DNA from: CTSoil-043 sp963821235
GTDB lineage: Bacteria > Chloroflexota > Limnocylindria > Limnocylindrales > CSP1-4
Length of the DNA: 64,000 nt
Direction: 5' to 3'
Assembly (NCBI GenBank): GCA_963821235.1
Contig: CAWGCS010000001.1
Coordinates: 1,860,001-1,924,000 of the forward strand
The notes below the pieces were generated by a model. It saw only the letters and a list, made by a program, of their open reading frames with translations, was not told where the DNA came from and ran no database searches. Positions within the stretch are counted from its first letter, which is position 1; each line of letters begins with the position of its first letter. Of the stretch, positions 31,352-39,234 are shown piece by piece. The position numbers were made by a program, and so were the translations under genes.

Positions 31352-32745
31352 GCGCCCTCGACCCTCTCGAGGCGGCCCTCGGCTCGCGGCCGGTCCCCGG
31401 GACGCCGCGGCCCTTCACCTTCCCGGCCGTCGAGCGCGGCCGCCTCTCCGGCGGCCTGCCGGTGCAGGCCGTCCACCTGCCGGGGCGGCCGCTCGTAACG
31501 GCGAACCTGTTGCTGCCGATGGGTGCCGTCGACGAGCCAGCCGCGGTCGGCGGGGCGACGGTCCTGGCCGCCCGAGCGCTCACCGAGGGGACCCGGCGTC
31601 ACGACGCGGTCGCCCTCGTGGAGGCCGCCGAGCGCCTCGGCGCGTCGCTGCGAGCGGAGGCCGGCTGGGATGCCACGACCGTCGGCGTCGAGGTGCCGGT
31701 CGAGCGCCTCGCCGAGGCCCTGGCGCTCCTGGCCGAGGTCGCCCGAGAGCCGTCCTTTCCGCCGCGCGAGGTGGAGCGCCTCCGCGACCAGCGCCTCAAC
31801 GACCTCCTCCAGGCGAGGGCCGACCCGTCCCGACGGGCGGACGAGGTCTACCTCGCCACGATCTACGACCCGGCGAGCCCGTATGCCCGGCCCTCGGGCG
31901 GTCTGCGCGACACGGTGCTCGGCCTCGACGCGGAGGTCGCGGCGGCCGCCCACCGCCGCTGGGCCAGCTTCCGTCGCGCCGCCCTCGTGGTCGGCGGCGA
32001 CCTGGCCGGGATCGACCTCCCGGCGATCCTGGAGCCCCTGCTGGGCGACTTCGCGCCCGCGGCGGGGGTGGCCCCGCCGGCCAGCCCCGGCGACGCCGGG
32101 CGGCTGGAGCGGACGATCGTGCGGATCGTGCATCGCCCGGGATCCGTGCAGTCGGAGCTCCGGGTCGGGCACCCGGGCCTCCGGCGCCAGTCGCCCGACT
32201 ACCACGCCGTGGCGGTCATGTCGGCGATCCTGGGCGGCCTCTTCAACAGCCGCCTCAACATGAAGCTGCGCGAGGAGAAGGGCTACACGTACGGGGCCGG
32301 GGCCGGCTTCGACATGCGGCGCCTGGCAGGACCCTTCGCCGCCCGGGCGGCGGTCAACACCGACGCCACCGCCCCGGCCCTCGCCGACCTCCTCGCCGAG
32401 CTGCGCCGGATGCGCGAGGCGGCTCCCATGGACGCGGAGCTGCGGGCCGCACGCGACTACCTCGTGGGGGTCTTCCCGCTCCGCTTCGAGACCCCCGGCC
32501 CGGTCGTCGCCGCCATCGGCGGCCTCGTCACCTACGAGCTTCCCGACGACGAGCTGGAGCGCTACCGGCCGGCGATCGAGGCCGTGTCGGCCGACGACGT
32601 CCTGGCCGCGGCCCGCGACCATCTCCACCTCGAGCGGCTGGGGATCGTCGTCGTCGGCGACGCCGACGCGATCGCGGCGGACGTCGAGGCGCTGGGGGTC
32701 GGCGACCTGGAGGTCGTCCGCGACGAGGAGGAGCCGGCGGCCTAG
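31348..32745 (+). CDS. M16 family peptidase, non-catalytic partner
   Basis: A 465-residue M16-like protein without the HxxEH zinc motif: the corresponding helix reads ATVLAARALTEGTRR. It keeps the substrate-binding features of the second half, notably GGLFNSRLNMKLREEKGYTYG, the R/Y pair that holds the substrate C-terminus. This is the usual inactive subunit of a bacterial M16 heterodimer, together forming the closed peptidase chamber with the preceding gene, to which it is coupled by ATGA. No signal peptide is visible in either, so both should be cytoplasmic or exported by an unrecognised route. Confidence 0.92.
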   Translation: MSALDPLEAALGSRPVPGTPRPFTFPAVERGRLSGGLPVQAVHLPGRPLVTANLLLPMGAVDEPAAVGGATVLAARALTEGTRRHDAVALVEAAERLGASLRAEAGWDATTVGVEVPVERLAEALALLAEVAREPSFPPREVERLRDQRLNDLLQARADPSRRADEVYLATIYDPASPYARPSGGLRDTVLGLDAEVAAAAHRRWASFRRAALVVGGDLAGIDLPAILEPLLGDFAPAAGVAPPASPGDAGRLERTIVRIVHRPGSVQSELRVGHPGLRRQSPDYHAVAVMSAILGGLFNSRLNMKLREEKGYTYGAGAGFDMRRLAGPFAARAAVNTDATAPALADLLAELRRMREAAPMDAELRAARDYLVGVFPLRFETPGPVVAAIGGLVTYELPDDELERYRPAIEAVSADDVLAAARDHLHLERLGIVVVGDADAIAADVEALGVGDLEVVRDEEEPAA

Positions 32746-32764
32746 CGTGGCCGCCGCGGCGGGC

Positions 32765-32789
32765 TGAAACCTTCGGCCAGGTCCCTGTC
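32765..32789 (+). promoter_or_regulatory. ECF-sigma type promoter
   Basis: TGAAAC (32765-32770) and TGTC (32786-32789) are 15 nt apart, closely resembling the TGAAAC-N16-CGTC promoters of ECF sigma factors such as SigM/SigX. It lies about 95 nt before the secreted repeat protein gene and upstream of the ECF sigma gene itself. Confidence 0.55.
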
Positions 32790-32801
32790 TCAATCGGGGT
32801 A

Positions 32802-32853
32802 GCGGGCCGGTCAGATGGACCGGCGGCGCGGAGTCCGGAACGGACCGGCCCGC
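32802..32853 (+). other. Inverted repeat in the 5' leader of the secreted protein gene
   Basis: GCGGGCCGGTC (32802-32812) and GACCGGCCCGC (32843-32853) are perfectly complementary over 11 bp with a 30-nt loop, between the ECF-type promoter and the ATG. Could affect translation or mRNA stability. Confidence 0.4.
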
Positions 32854-32882
32854 AGACTTCGACAGGGAGGGACCTCGAACCC

Positions 32883-33347
32883 ATGAACGGCAAGCGGACC
32901 AGCATCGCCCGAGGCGCGGCCGCGGCGGCCGTCTCGGTCTTCCTCGTGGCCGGCGCCGCCTTCGCGGCGAATGCGGTCTTCGCGCCGGCCTCGCCGGTGG
33001 CGGCTCCCGCGACCGACGATCCGGCGCTCGCCGCCAGCCAGACCGCCGAGCCGACTGCGAGCGCGACGCCCACCGGGACTGCGGAGCCGGCCGAGACGGC
33101 GGAAACGGCCGAGAGGGCCGAGCCGTCCGAGAGCCCCGAGCCCCGTGAGACGGCCGAGCCCCGTGAGACGGCCGAGCCCCGTGAGACGGCCGAGCCCCGT
33201 GAGACGGCGGAGCCATCCGAGACGCCCGAGGCCCACGACGAGGACGATCGCGGGACCGGCGCGAGCCCCTCTCCGTCGGCGTCCCCCGACGACAACGGCG
33301 GCGACGACGGCGGGCACGACGGCGGTGGCCACGGCAGCGACGACTGA
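32883..33347 (+). CDS. Secreted acidic Glu/Pro/Thr-repeat protein
   Basis: A 154-residue protein: an N-terminal signal peptide (AAAAVSVFLVAGAAFAANAVF) with a likely cleavage after AFA, then a low-complexity region with tandem ETAEPR units (four near-identical copies around residues 82-108) and an acidic/His C-terminus (DDNGGDDGGHDGGGHGSDD). It has no recognised fold. The His/Asp-rich end could bind metal. It lies behind an ECF-type promoter and 206 bp before the ECF sigma gene; its PET-repeat style matches the extracellular tail of the anti-sigma protein. Possibly a cell-wall-spanning or stress-responsive surface protein. Confidence 0.75.
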   Translation: MNGKRTSIARGAAAAAVSVFLVAGAAFAANAVFAPASPVAAPATDDPALAASQTAEPTASATPTGTAEPAETAETAERAEPSESPEPRETAEPRETAEPRETAEPRETAEPSETPEAHDEDDRGTGASPSPSASPDDNGGDDGGHDGGGHGSDD

Positions 33348-33553
33348 CCTTCCCGGGCCAGCTCCTGCGGCCCGCCGGGTGAGGACCACCAGATGGCGAT
33401 GGACCGACGCGCACTCTCCCGTGCGGCGTATCGTCTCCTCCGGGGCCTCGCCCGGCGGGCCGCCCCCCAGCAGGAGTCCGACCGATCGACACCGCGAACG
33501 CATCGAGGCTACCCGGCACGGTTCCCCAGGACGATCCCGAGGCCCGCCGTGTC

Positions 33554-34132
33554 GTGGCGGCCGTCCTTGCCGGTGACGCGGACGCCTTTCGCGTTCTCGT
33601 CGAGCGAGAGTCGCGGCCCATCGTCCGAAGCTGCTACCGCATCCTCGGCGACCTTCACGACGCCGAGGATGCGGCCCAGGAGGCATTCGTGACCGCCTAT
33701 CGGGCGCTGGGGACCTGGCGGGGCGAGGGACCCTTCGGTGCCTGGCTCGCCCGGATCGCCACGCGCATCGCCGTGCGGCGCGCCGGGCGCCGGCGCCCGG
33801 TCGCCTGGATCGACCCGCGCCCCGCGGGCGGGGAGGACGGCGAGGCCTCCGGCCGCGCCGCGGTCGGCGACGCCGCTCTGGTCGCCGCCCTCGGCGGCCC
33901 TCCCGATCCGGCCCACCTGGCGATCCGCTCGGAGCGCGCAGCGGCGATCCGGACGGCGGTGGCCGCCCTCGACGAGCCCTACCGCGAGGTCGTCGTCCTG
34001 CGCTTCTTCTCCGAGCTCTCGCTGGCCGAGATCGCGGCCCAGAGCGACCGCCCCCTCGGCACGGTGAAGACACACCTCCACCGCGGGCTGCAGCGCCTGC
34101 GCCGGACCCTCGAGACGCAGGGGGTCGCGTGA
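33554..34132 (+). CDS. ECF RNA polymerase sigma factor
   Basis: A 192-residue extracytoplasmic-function sigma factor. Region 2 is SCYRILGDLHDAEDAAQEAF (residues about 27-46) followed by AYRALGTWRGEGPFGAWLARIA; region 4 is LDEPYREVVVLRFFSELSLAEIA with LGTVKTHLHRGLQRLRR as the DNA-binding helix. Together these recognise ECF-type -10 and -35 elements. GTG 33554 is used, though the frame is open well upstream with no better start, so the N-terminus may be longer (a non-ATG/GTG start). The stop overlaps the anti-sigma-like gene (TGATG). A TGAAAC-type promoter lies upstream of the preceding gene, suggesting autoregulation. Confidence 0.88.
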   Translation: MAAVLAGDADAFRVLVERESRPIVRSCYRILGDLHDAEDAAQEAFVTAYRALGTWRGEGPFGAWLARIATRIAVRRAGRRRPVAWIDPRPAGGEDGEASGRAAVGDAALVAALGGPPDPAHLAIRSERAAAIRTAVAALDEPYREVVVLRFFSELSLAEIAAQSDRPLGTVKTHLHRGLQRLRRTLETQGVA

Positions 34133-34869
34133 TGGACGAGCGCTTCGGCCGCTCCGAGCGCTTCCGGCCGGACGAGCTCGGCGACGACGCCACGGCCGGC
34201 GAGCAGGCGCAGGCGATGGCCACGGCCCGCGAGCTGGAGTGGCTCGCGGTGACCGACGATGTGGCGCCGGCAACCGGCTTCACGGACCGGGTCATGGTGG
34301 CGATCGCCGCCGAGCCCACGCCGCGCCCGGTCACCGCGGCGGCGTCGGCCGCCCGCCGGGGGGCGGTGCTGGGATTCGCCGCGGCTCTCGGCGACCTTTG
34401 GCGGGTGGCCTGGACGGGCGGGCGCCCGCTTGCGGCGCGCGCCCCGGCGATGGCCCTCGTCGTGATCCTCCTGGCCGGCACCATTGGCGCCGGTGCCCTT
34501 GGCGTGGGCGCCCTGGCCCGGATCCTCGAGGGGCCGCCGGCCCCGTCTCCCACCCAGGTCATCGAGCCGAGCCCCGCGCTCCCCACGCCCGGGCCGACCG
34601 CCTCGCCGCTGCCGAGCTCCTCGCCGGGCGAGTCGCCGGAGGCCTCGTCATCGCCCGAGGCGACGGAGAGCCCGGAGCCAAGCGTGGAGGCGACCGAGAC
34701 GCCGGAGGCGACAGAGCGAGCGACCTCGCGCCCGACGTCCACCCCGCGGGCGACCGAGACGCCGGAGCCGACCCGGACCCCGCGCCCAACGGAGACGCCG
34801 GAGCCGAACGAGACGCCCAAGCCGAACGAGACGCCCAAGCCGGGCGAGACACCCCACCCGGAGGGCTGA
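34132..34869 (+). CDS. Putative anti-sigma factor with PET-repeat extracellular tail
   Basis: A 245-residue single-pass membrane protein directly after the ECF sigma gene (overlapping TGATG). The first ~100 residues are cytoplasmic and acidic then Ala-rich, the membrane span is about residues 104-128 (PAMALVVILLAGTIGAGALG), and the outer ~115 residues are Pro/Ser/Thr/Glu-rich with ETPEP-like repeats ending in KPNETPKPNETPKPGE units. No ZAS zinc motif (H-x3-C-x2-C) is visible, so it is not a canonical ZAS anti-sigma factor; the call rests on position and topology. The outer tail shares its style with the secreted protein two genes upstream. Confidence 0.7.
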   Translation: MDERFGRSERFRPDELGDDATAGEQAQAMATARELEWLAVTDDVAPATGFTDRVMVAIAAEPTPRPVTAAASAARRGAVLGFAAALGDLWRVAWTGGRPLAARAPAMALVVILLAGTIGAGALGVGALARILEGPPAPSPTQVIEPSPALPTPGPTASPLPSSSPGESPEASSSPEATESPEPSVEATETPEATERATSRPTSTPRATETPEPTRTPRPTETPEPNETPKPNETPKPGETPHPEG

Positions 34870-34890
34870 CACCGGCCGCGGGGGTCCTGC

Positions 34891-34896
34891 TACGCT
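34891..34896 (+). promoter_or_regulatory. -10-like box TACGCT, 6 nt before GTG
   Basis: TACGCT, then GCCGGC, then GTG 34903. Leaderless pattern. Confidence 0.5.
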
Positions 34897-34902
34897 GCCG
34901 GC

Positions 34903-35604
34903 GTGATCGTCGTCGTCGGCCAGGCCGCCTTCCTTCCCGATCTGGCGGGCGCCGGCCGCGCGGCGGCCCCGGCCCCGGAGATCGCCGCCGCGGCGGCGGC
35001 GGCCGGGTCGACCGTCGAGCTGGTGGCCAAGATCGGCGAGGACGGCGTCGGGGAGGAGCTCCTCCTCGCCCTGGCTCGCGCGGGGGTCGGCCACCTCGCC
35101 GTCCTGCGCGACCCGGCGGTCGCCACCCCGCTGGCCGCGGCCGACCCGTCCTCTGCGGACGAGGCGTTCGGGGACGCCGAGCGGCCCGTGGCGGCGCTTC
35201 TCGCCGACGTCGAGGCGGCGGATCCCCAACCGCCGGCGGAGGCCGCCGCGATCCGCCTCCCCGTGTCTGCCCTCGAGCCCGCCGACGTGTCCCTGGGGCT
35301 GCGCTACCTCCGCGACTACCGGGTCCTGGTCGCCGCGGAGCCGCTGGCAGACGGCGTCGCGGCTGCGATCTCCGAGGCAGCCGCCTTCGCCGGCGCAGCG
35401 GTCGTCGTCGTCTCCCCGCCCGGCGCCGCGCTCCCGGCCGCGTACGGCGGGGCGACGGTCTTCGAGGCCCCCTGGGAGGATCCCGGCGGCGCGTTCGCCC
35501 GCCTCGTGGGGCGCTACGCGTCCGCCCTGGACGGAGGCGCGATCCCGGGCGATGCGTTCCGGGCCGCCACCGCCGAAGGGGGCTGGGAGCCGGCCGCCGG
35601 CTGA
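34903..35604 (+). CDS. PfkB-like protein, probably inactive kinase
   Basis: A 233-residue protein resembling a shortened ribokinase/PfkB fold: AAAAAAAGSTVELVAKIGED (residues 26-45) and GVGEELLLALARAGVGHLAV match the N-terminal nucleoside/sugar-binding part of PfkB kinases, and the C-terminal YGGATVFEAPWEDPGGAFARLVG lies where the family has its GAGD phosphoryl-transfer motif. Here the motif reads DPGGAF, without the catalytic Asp, and the protein is ~70 residues shorter than usual. It is likely a pseudokinase or a highly diverged binding protein. GTG start is supported by the -10 box 6 nt upstream. Convergent with the SRAP gene. Confidence 0.65.
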   Translation: MIVVVGQAAFLPDLAGAGRAAAPAPEIAAAAAAAGSTVELVAKIGEDGVGEELLLALARAGVGHLAVLRDPAVATPLAAADPSSADEAFGDAERPVAALLADVEAADPQPPAEAAAIRLPVSALEPADVSLGLRYLRDYRVLVAAEPLADGVAAAISEAAAFAGAAVVVVSPPGAALPAAYGGATVFEAPWEDPGGAFARLVGRYASALDGGAIPGDAFRAATAEGGWEPAAG

Positions 35605-35635
35605 GCGGAGGGCCGCCTCGACCGAAGGGATAGCC

Positions 35636-36355
35636 TCAGGCCGGGATCAGCCTCCCGGGTCCCGGGCCGGTCGGCCCCAGCGGCACGACGAGGTCCGGAC
35701 CTTCGTTGCGGACGTTGTTCACGCGCTTCGAGACGGGGAAGCGCTCCAGCAGGTCGTCGGGGGCGGGCGCGAGGAGGGCCAGCAGCTCGCCCGGCTCGGC
35801 GGGGGCTGGACCCAGCCAGGCGGCCCAGGCCGAGGCGGGCAGGATGGCCGGCATGCGGTCGTGGATCGGCTCGAGGGTCCCGTTCGCCGTCGTCGTCACG
35901 ATCGTGAAGCTTCGCACCGGCTCCGCCTCCGGGTCGGCCGGGTCGCGCCAGATCGACCAGAGCCCGGCGAACGCCATCGGCTCGCCGTCGGCGCGGCGGA
36001 TGAGGTTCGGCTGGCGGATCTGGGGGGTCATCCGCTCCCACTCGTAGAAGCCGTCGGCCGGCACGATGCAGCGCCGCTTCTGGAACGCCGCCCGGAAGGC
36101 CGGTGTCGTGGCCACGCTCTCCGCGCGGGCGTTGATGAGCCGGTTCGCGATCCTCGCGTCCTTCGCCCACGAGGGGATGAGGCCCCAGCGGTAGGGCACG
36201 ACGGCCCGCCCCAGGTCCTCGCGCTCGACCACCACGAGGCCGAGCTGCTGGGGGGCCAGGTTGTACCGCTCGCCGGGGCTCTCGGCGCGGTCCTCGGCGC
36301 CGAAGAGGGCGGCCAGCTCCGCGCTGGGCCGCTGCTGGGTGAAGCGCCCGCACAT
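35636..36355 (-). CDS. SOS response-associated peptidase-like (SRAP/YedK) protein
   Basis: A 239-residue SRAP protein. The protein begins MCGRFT, so after Met removal Cys2 becomes the N-terminal nucleophile that traps abasic sites as a thiazolidine DNA-protein crosslink. Other signatures are LINARAESVATTPAF, RRCIVPADGFYEWE, FTIVTTTANGTLEPIHDRMP with the conserved His. HMCES/YedK proteins shield abasic sites in single-stranded DNA during replication. The ATG at 36355 is confirmed by the need for Cys2 and by TAGACT 7 nt upstream. It is divergent from the rhomboid gene and near three other DNA-repair genes (37.7-39.7 kb). Confidence 0.93.
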   Translation of the reverse strand: MCGRFTQQRPSAELAALFGAEDRAESPGERYNLAPQQLGLVVVEREDLGRAVVPYRWGLIPSWAKDARIANRLINARAESVATTPAFRAAFQKRRCIVPADGFYEWERMTPQIRQPNLIRRADGEPMAFAGLWSIWRDPADPEAEPVRSFTIVTTTANGTLEPIHDRMPAILPASAWAAWLGPAPAEPGELLALLAPAPDDLLERFPVSKRVNNVRNEGPDLVVPLGPTGPGPGRLIPA

Positions 36356-36362
36356 GGCCGGC

Positions 36363-36368
36363 AGTCTA
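36363..36368 (-). promoter_or_regulatory. -10-like box TAGACT before the SRAP gene
   Basis: Read leftward, TAGACT lies 7 nt before the ATG at 36355, consistent with a leaderless transcript. Confidence 0.45.
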
Positions 36369-36396
36369 CCGCCCGGCACCGCGGGCGCCCTTCTGC

Positions 36397-36402
36397 TACG
36401 GT
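36397..36402 (+). promoter_or_regulatory. -10-like box TACGGT before the rhomboid gene
   Basis: TACGGT lies 7 nt before ATG 36410. The SRAP and rhomboid genes therefore appear to be divergent leaderless transcripts. Confidence 0.45.
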
Positions 36403-36409
36403 CGGTCCG

Positions 36410-37624
36410 ATGACCGGCCGCCTCGGCACCGACCCGCGCACGCCCGGCCCGCTGGACCGGGCGACGGCCACCGCGCTGCTGGCCCGGGCGGACGAGCTGC
36501 TGGCAAGCGGCGAGTATCCGGCCGCCCGCGCGGCGTACACCCGCCTGGTCGGCACGCCGGACGCCGCCATCACCGCGGCGGCCCTCGTGGGAGCCGGCGA
36601 GGCGCTCTACCGCCTCGACGACGAGGAGGGCGCCCGCCAGTGCTGGGAGCAGGCGGCGCGGCTGCCGGAGAACCCGTCGACCTACCGGGCGCTCCGCCAG
36701 GTGGCGGCCGCCCGGGTTCGGGCGGGCGACCTGCGTGGCGCTCGGGACGCCTACGGCGAGGCGGAGCGGCGCGCGCCCGCCGCCGAGCGGGCGGAGATCG
36801 CGTCGCGGCTCGGCTGGCTCAACAAGGAGCTGGGCGACTCGCGGGCCGCCGGCCGCTGGTTCTCCCGGAGCCGGGCCGGCAACCCGACCACCGTGGCCAG
36901 CTACACGATCATCGGGGTGACGATCGTCGTCTCCTTCCTCGCCTTGCAGGCCGGCGGCGCGGACCTCTTCGGGATCCTCGCGCTGGACAAGCCACGCCTC
37001 GCCGCCGGCGAGTGGTGGCGCCTGGTCAGCCCGGTGCTCGTCCACGGCAGCCTGCTCCACCTGCTCTTCAACATGTACTTCCTGTACCTCGTGGGGCCGC
37101 TCGTCGAGCAGCTCTACGGCTCGTTCCGGTTCCTCGTCCTCTACGCGCTCACCGCGGCGGCCGGCTCGGCGGCCAGCTTCCTCTTCGGCGGCCCCTTCCA
37201 GAGCGTCGGCGCCTCCGGGGCCATCTTCGGCCTGTGTGGCGTCCTCCTCGCGGTAAGCCTCATCCACCGGCCGGTCCTCGACCGGCGCGGGCGGGCGCTC
37301 ATGAGCCAGATCGGCGGCCTCGTCGTCCTCAACCTGGTCATCGGCTTCGGCTTCGACGCCCTCGGGGCTCCGATCGACAACGCCGCCCACGTCGGTGGCC
37401 TGCTGGCCGGGCTCTGGCTCGGCTTCGTGCTGCCGCCGATCCGGGCGACGCTCTCCAGCTACTGGCAGCGGCCCGCCGGAGCGCCGGGAGCCCCGACCGC
37501 GGCGCCCGCCGGGGGAGCGGCGGCGCTGGATCCGAGGCTGGTGGGGCTGGTCCGGCTGGTCGCCGTCCTGGCCGTGGCCGGCGTCGTCGTTGCCGCCGTG
37601 CTCCTGGGGGCCGCCACTCGCTGA
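36410..37624 (+). CDS. Rhomboid-family intramembrane serine protease with TPR-like N-terminus
   Basis: A 404-residue protein. Residues about 15-160 are helical repeats of TPR type (ALLARADELLASGEYPAARA, AALVGAGEALYRLDDEEGAR). From about 163 on there are six or seven membrane spans with the rhomboid core: HGSLLHLLFNMYFLYLVG, catalytic Ser269 in GASGAIFG and His327 in DNAAHVGG. It cleaves membrane proteins within or near the membrane plane. The TPR part probably recruits substrates or partners. A last hydrophobic helix (VRLVAVLAVAGVVVAAVLLG) follows a Pro/Ala linker. Good confidence for the protease; the fusion type is common in Chloroflexi and Actinobacteria. Confidence 0.9.
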   Translation: MTGRLGTDPRTPGPLDRATATALLARADELLASGEYPAARAAYTRLVGTPDAAITAAALVGAGEALYRLDDEEGARQCWEQAARLPENPSTYRALRQVAAARVRAGDLRGARDAYGEAERRAPAAERAEIASRLGWLNKELGDSRAAGRWFSRSRAGNPTTVASYTIIGVTIVVSFLALQAGGADLFGILALDKPRLAAGEWWRLVSPVLVHGSLLHLLFNMYFLYLVGPLVEQLYGSFRFLVLYALTAAAGSAASFLFGGPFQSVGASGAIFGLCGVLLAVSLIHRPVLDRRGRALMSQIGGLVVLNLVIGFGFDALGAPIDNAAHVGGLLAGLWLGFVLPPIRATLSSYWQRPAGAPGAPTAAPAGGAAALDPRLVGLVRLVAVLAVAGVVVAAVLLGAATR

Positions 37625-37714
37625 TCCGGCGTTCGGTCGTCCCTGGTTCGTGCGCCCGCACGCGATGTCCGAATCCCGCGAGCATTCGTCGCCTCCGGGT
37701 GCCATCCTGCTGGC

Positions 37715-39214
37715 ATGGTTCTCGACCTCGACTTCAGCCAGCGCTATCGGGCCGTTCGCAGCCGGGACGCCCGCTTCGACGGCTGGTTCTTCACGGCCGT
37801 CACCTCGACCGGCATCTACTGCCGTCCCAGCTGCCCGGCGACGACGCCCCGCGCGGAGCACGTCCGGTTCTACCCGACCGCGGCTGCGGCCCAGGAGGCC
37901 GGCTTCCGGGCCTGCAAGCGCTGCATCCCCGGGGCGGTTCCCGGCTCGCCCGCCTGGGACCTCAAGGGCGACCTGGCCGGCCGGGCGATGCGCCTCATCG
38001 CCGACGGCGTCGTCGAGCGCGAGGGCGTCCCCGGGCTGGCCCGACATCTGGGCTACAGCGAGCGCCAGGTCCGGCGGCACCTGCTCGCCGACCTGGGGGC
38101 GGGGCCTCTCGCGCTCGCGCGGGCACAGCGGGCGCACGTCGCCCGCCTCCTGCTCGAGACGACCGAGATGCCGATCACCGACGTCGCCTTCGCGGCGGGC
38201 TTCGCCTCGCTGCGCCAGTTCAACGCGACGATCCGGGAGGTCTTCGCGGCCGTGCCGACGGCCCTCCGCAGGGCGCGCCGGCCGGGCGAGGCGGCCCCCA
38301 ACGGGAGGATCGTCCTGCGGCTGGCCCGGCGGTCCCCGTTCGCCTGGAGCGAGCTGCTGGCGTTCCTCGCCGTGCGGGCCGTGCCCGGCGTCGAGGAGGT
38401 GGCGGACGGCGCCTACCGGCGCAGCGTCCGCCTGCCCCACGGGCCGGCCGTGGTGGAGCTCGTCGACGACGGCGAGGCGGTCCGCGCGACGCTTGCCCTG
38501 GCCGATCCGCGGGATCTCGGCCCCGCCGTCGCCCGCTGCCGCGCCCTGCTCGACCTCGACGCGGACCCGGTCGCGGTCGCCGACACGCTCGGCGAGGATC
38601 CATTCCTGGGCGCCCTCGTACGGGCCGTCCCCGGGCGCCGCTCGCCGGGCGCTGCCGACGGCACCGAGCTCGCCGTGCGGGCCGTCCTCGGCCAGGGGAT
38701 CACGGTCGCCGCGGCGCGCACGCTGGCGGCCCGCCTCGTGGCGGCGCACGGCGCGTCGCTGGCCGTCCCCGTCGGCGGGGTGACCGACCTCTTCCCGACG
38801 GCGCCCGTCCTGGCGGCCCTCGACCCCGCCACGCTTCCCGGGCCGGCGCCCCGGCGGGCCGCCCTCAGCGGCGTCGCGACGGCGATCGCGCGAGGGGACC
38901 TCAACCTCGACGCCGGCGCCGACCGCGAGGAGGCCGCACGTCGCCTCCTGGAGATCCGGGGCATCGGCCGGTGGACCGCGGCATACATCGCCATGCGTGC
39001 CCTCCGCGACCCCGACGCCTTCCTCCCGGGCGACGTCGCCATTCGGGCCGCGATCGTCGGCCTCGGCGGCCCGCCGGACGCCCGGGGGATGGCCGCCATG
39101 GCGGAGCGCTGGCGCCCGTGGCGCTCCTACGCCGTCCACCACCTCTGGGCGTCTCTCGGGTCCCCGCCCGGCTCGCGCGCCGGAGGGGTCGCCCCCGTCC
39201 CTTCCATTCCGTGA
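37715..39214 (+). CDS. Ada-AlkA fusion DNA alkylation repair protein
   Basis: A 499-residue protein with three parts. Residues 1-75 are the Ada N-terminal zinc domain: Cys36, Cys40, Cys67 and Cys70 (GIYCRPSCPATTP, FRACKRC) accept methyl groups from phosphotriesters. Residues about 85-185 are an AraC helix-turn-helix (VPGLARHLGYSERQVRRHL, MPITDVAFAAGFASLRQFN). The rest is AlkA-type 3-methyladenine DNA glycosylase, with the helix-hairpin-helix LLEIRGIGRWTAAYIAMRAL and the catalytic Asp in AFLPGDVAIRAA. It both senses alkylation and removes damaged bases. It is followed 20 bp later by the methyltransferase gene, forming a compact adaptive-response unit. Confidence 0.93.
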   Translation: MVLDLDFSQRYRAVRSRDARFDGWFFTAVTSTGIYCRPSCPATTPRAEHVRFYPTAAAAQEAGFRACKRCIPGAVPGSPAWDLKGDLAGRAMRLIADGVVEREGVPGLARHLGYSERQVRRHLLADLGAGPLALARAQRAHVARLLLETTEMPITDVAFAAGFASLRQFNATIREVFAAVPTALRRARRPGEAAPNGRIVLRLARRSPFAWSELLAFLAVRAVPGVEEVADGAYRRSVRLPHGPAVVELVDDGEAVRATLALADPRDLGPAVARCRALLDLDADPVAVADTLGEDPFLGALVRAVPGRRSPGAADGTELAVRAVLGQGITVAAARTLAARLVAAHGASLAVPVGGVTDLFPTAPVLAALDPATLPGPAPRRAALSGVATAIARGDLNLDAGADREEAARRLLEIRGIGRWTAAYIAMRALRDPDAFLPGDVAIRAAIVGLGGPPDARGMAAMAERWRPWRSYAVHHLWASLGSPPGSRAGGVAPVPSIP

Positions 39215-39234
39215 CGCCAGCCTGGAGACGACCG

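Noticed and set aside
33137..33210. Regular repeat units that might be a CRISPR array
   Set aside because: The 18-nt period repeats encode ETAEPR within a secreted protein; there are no spacers and no cas genes.
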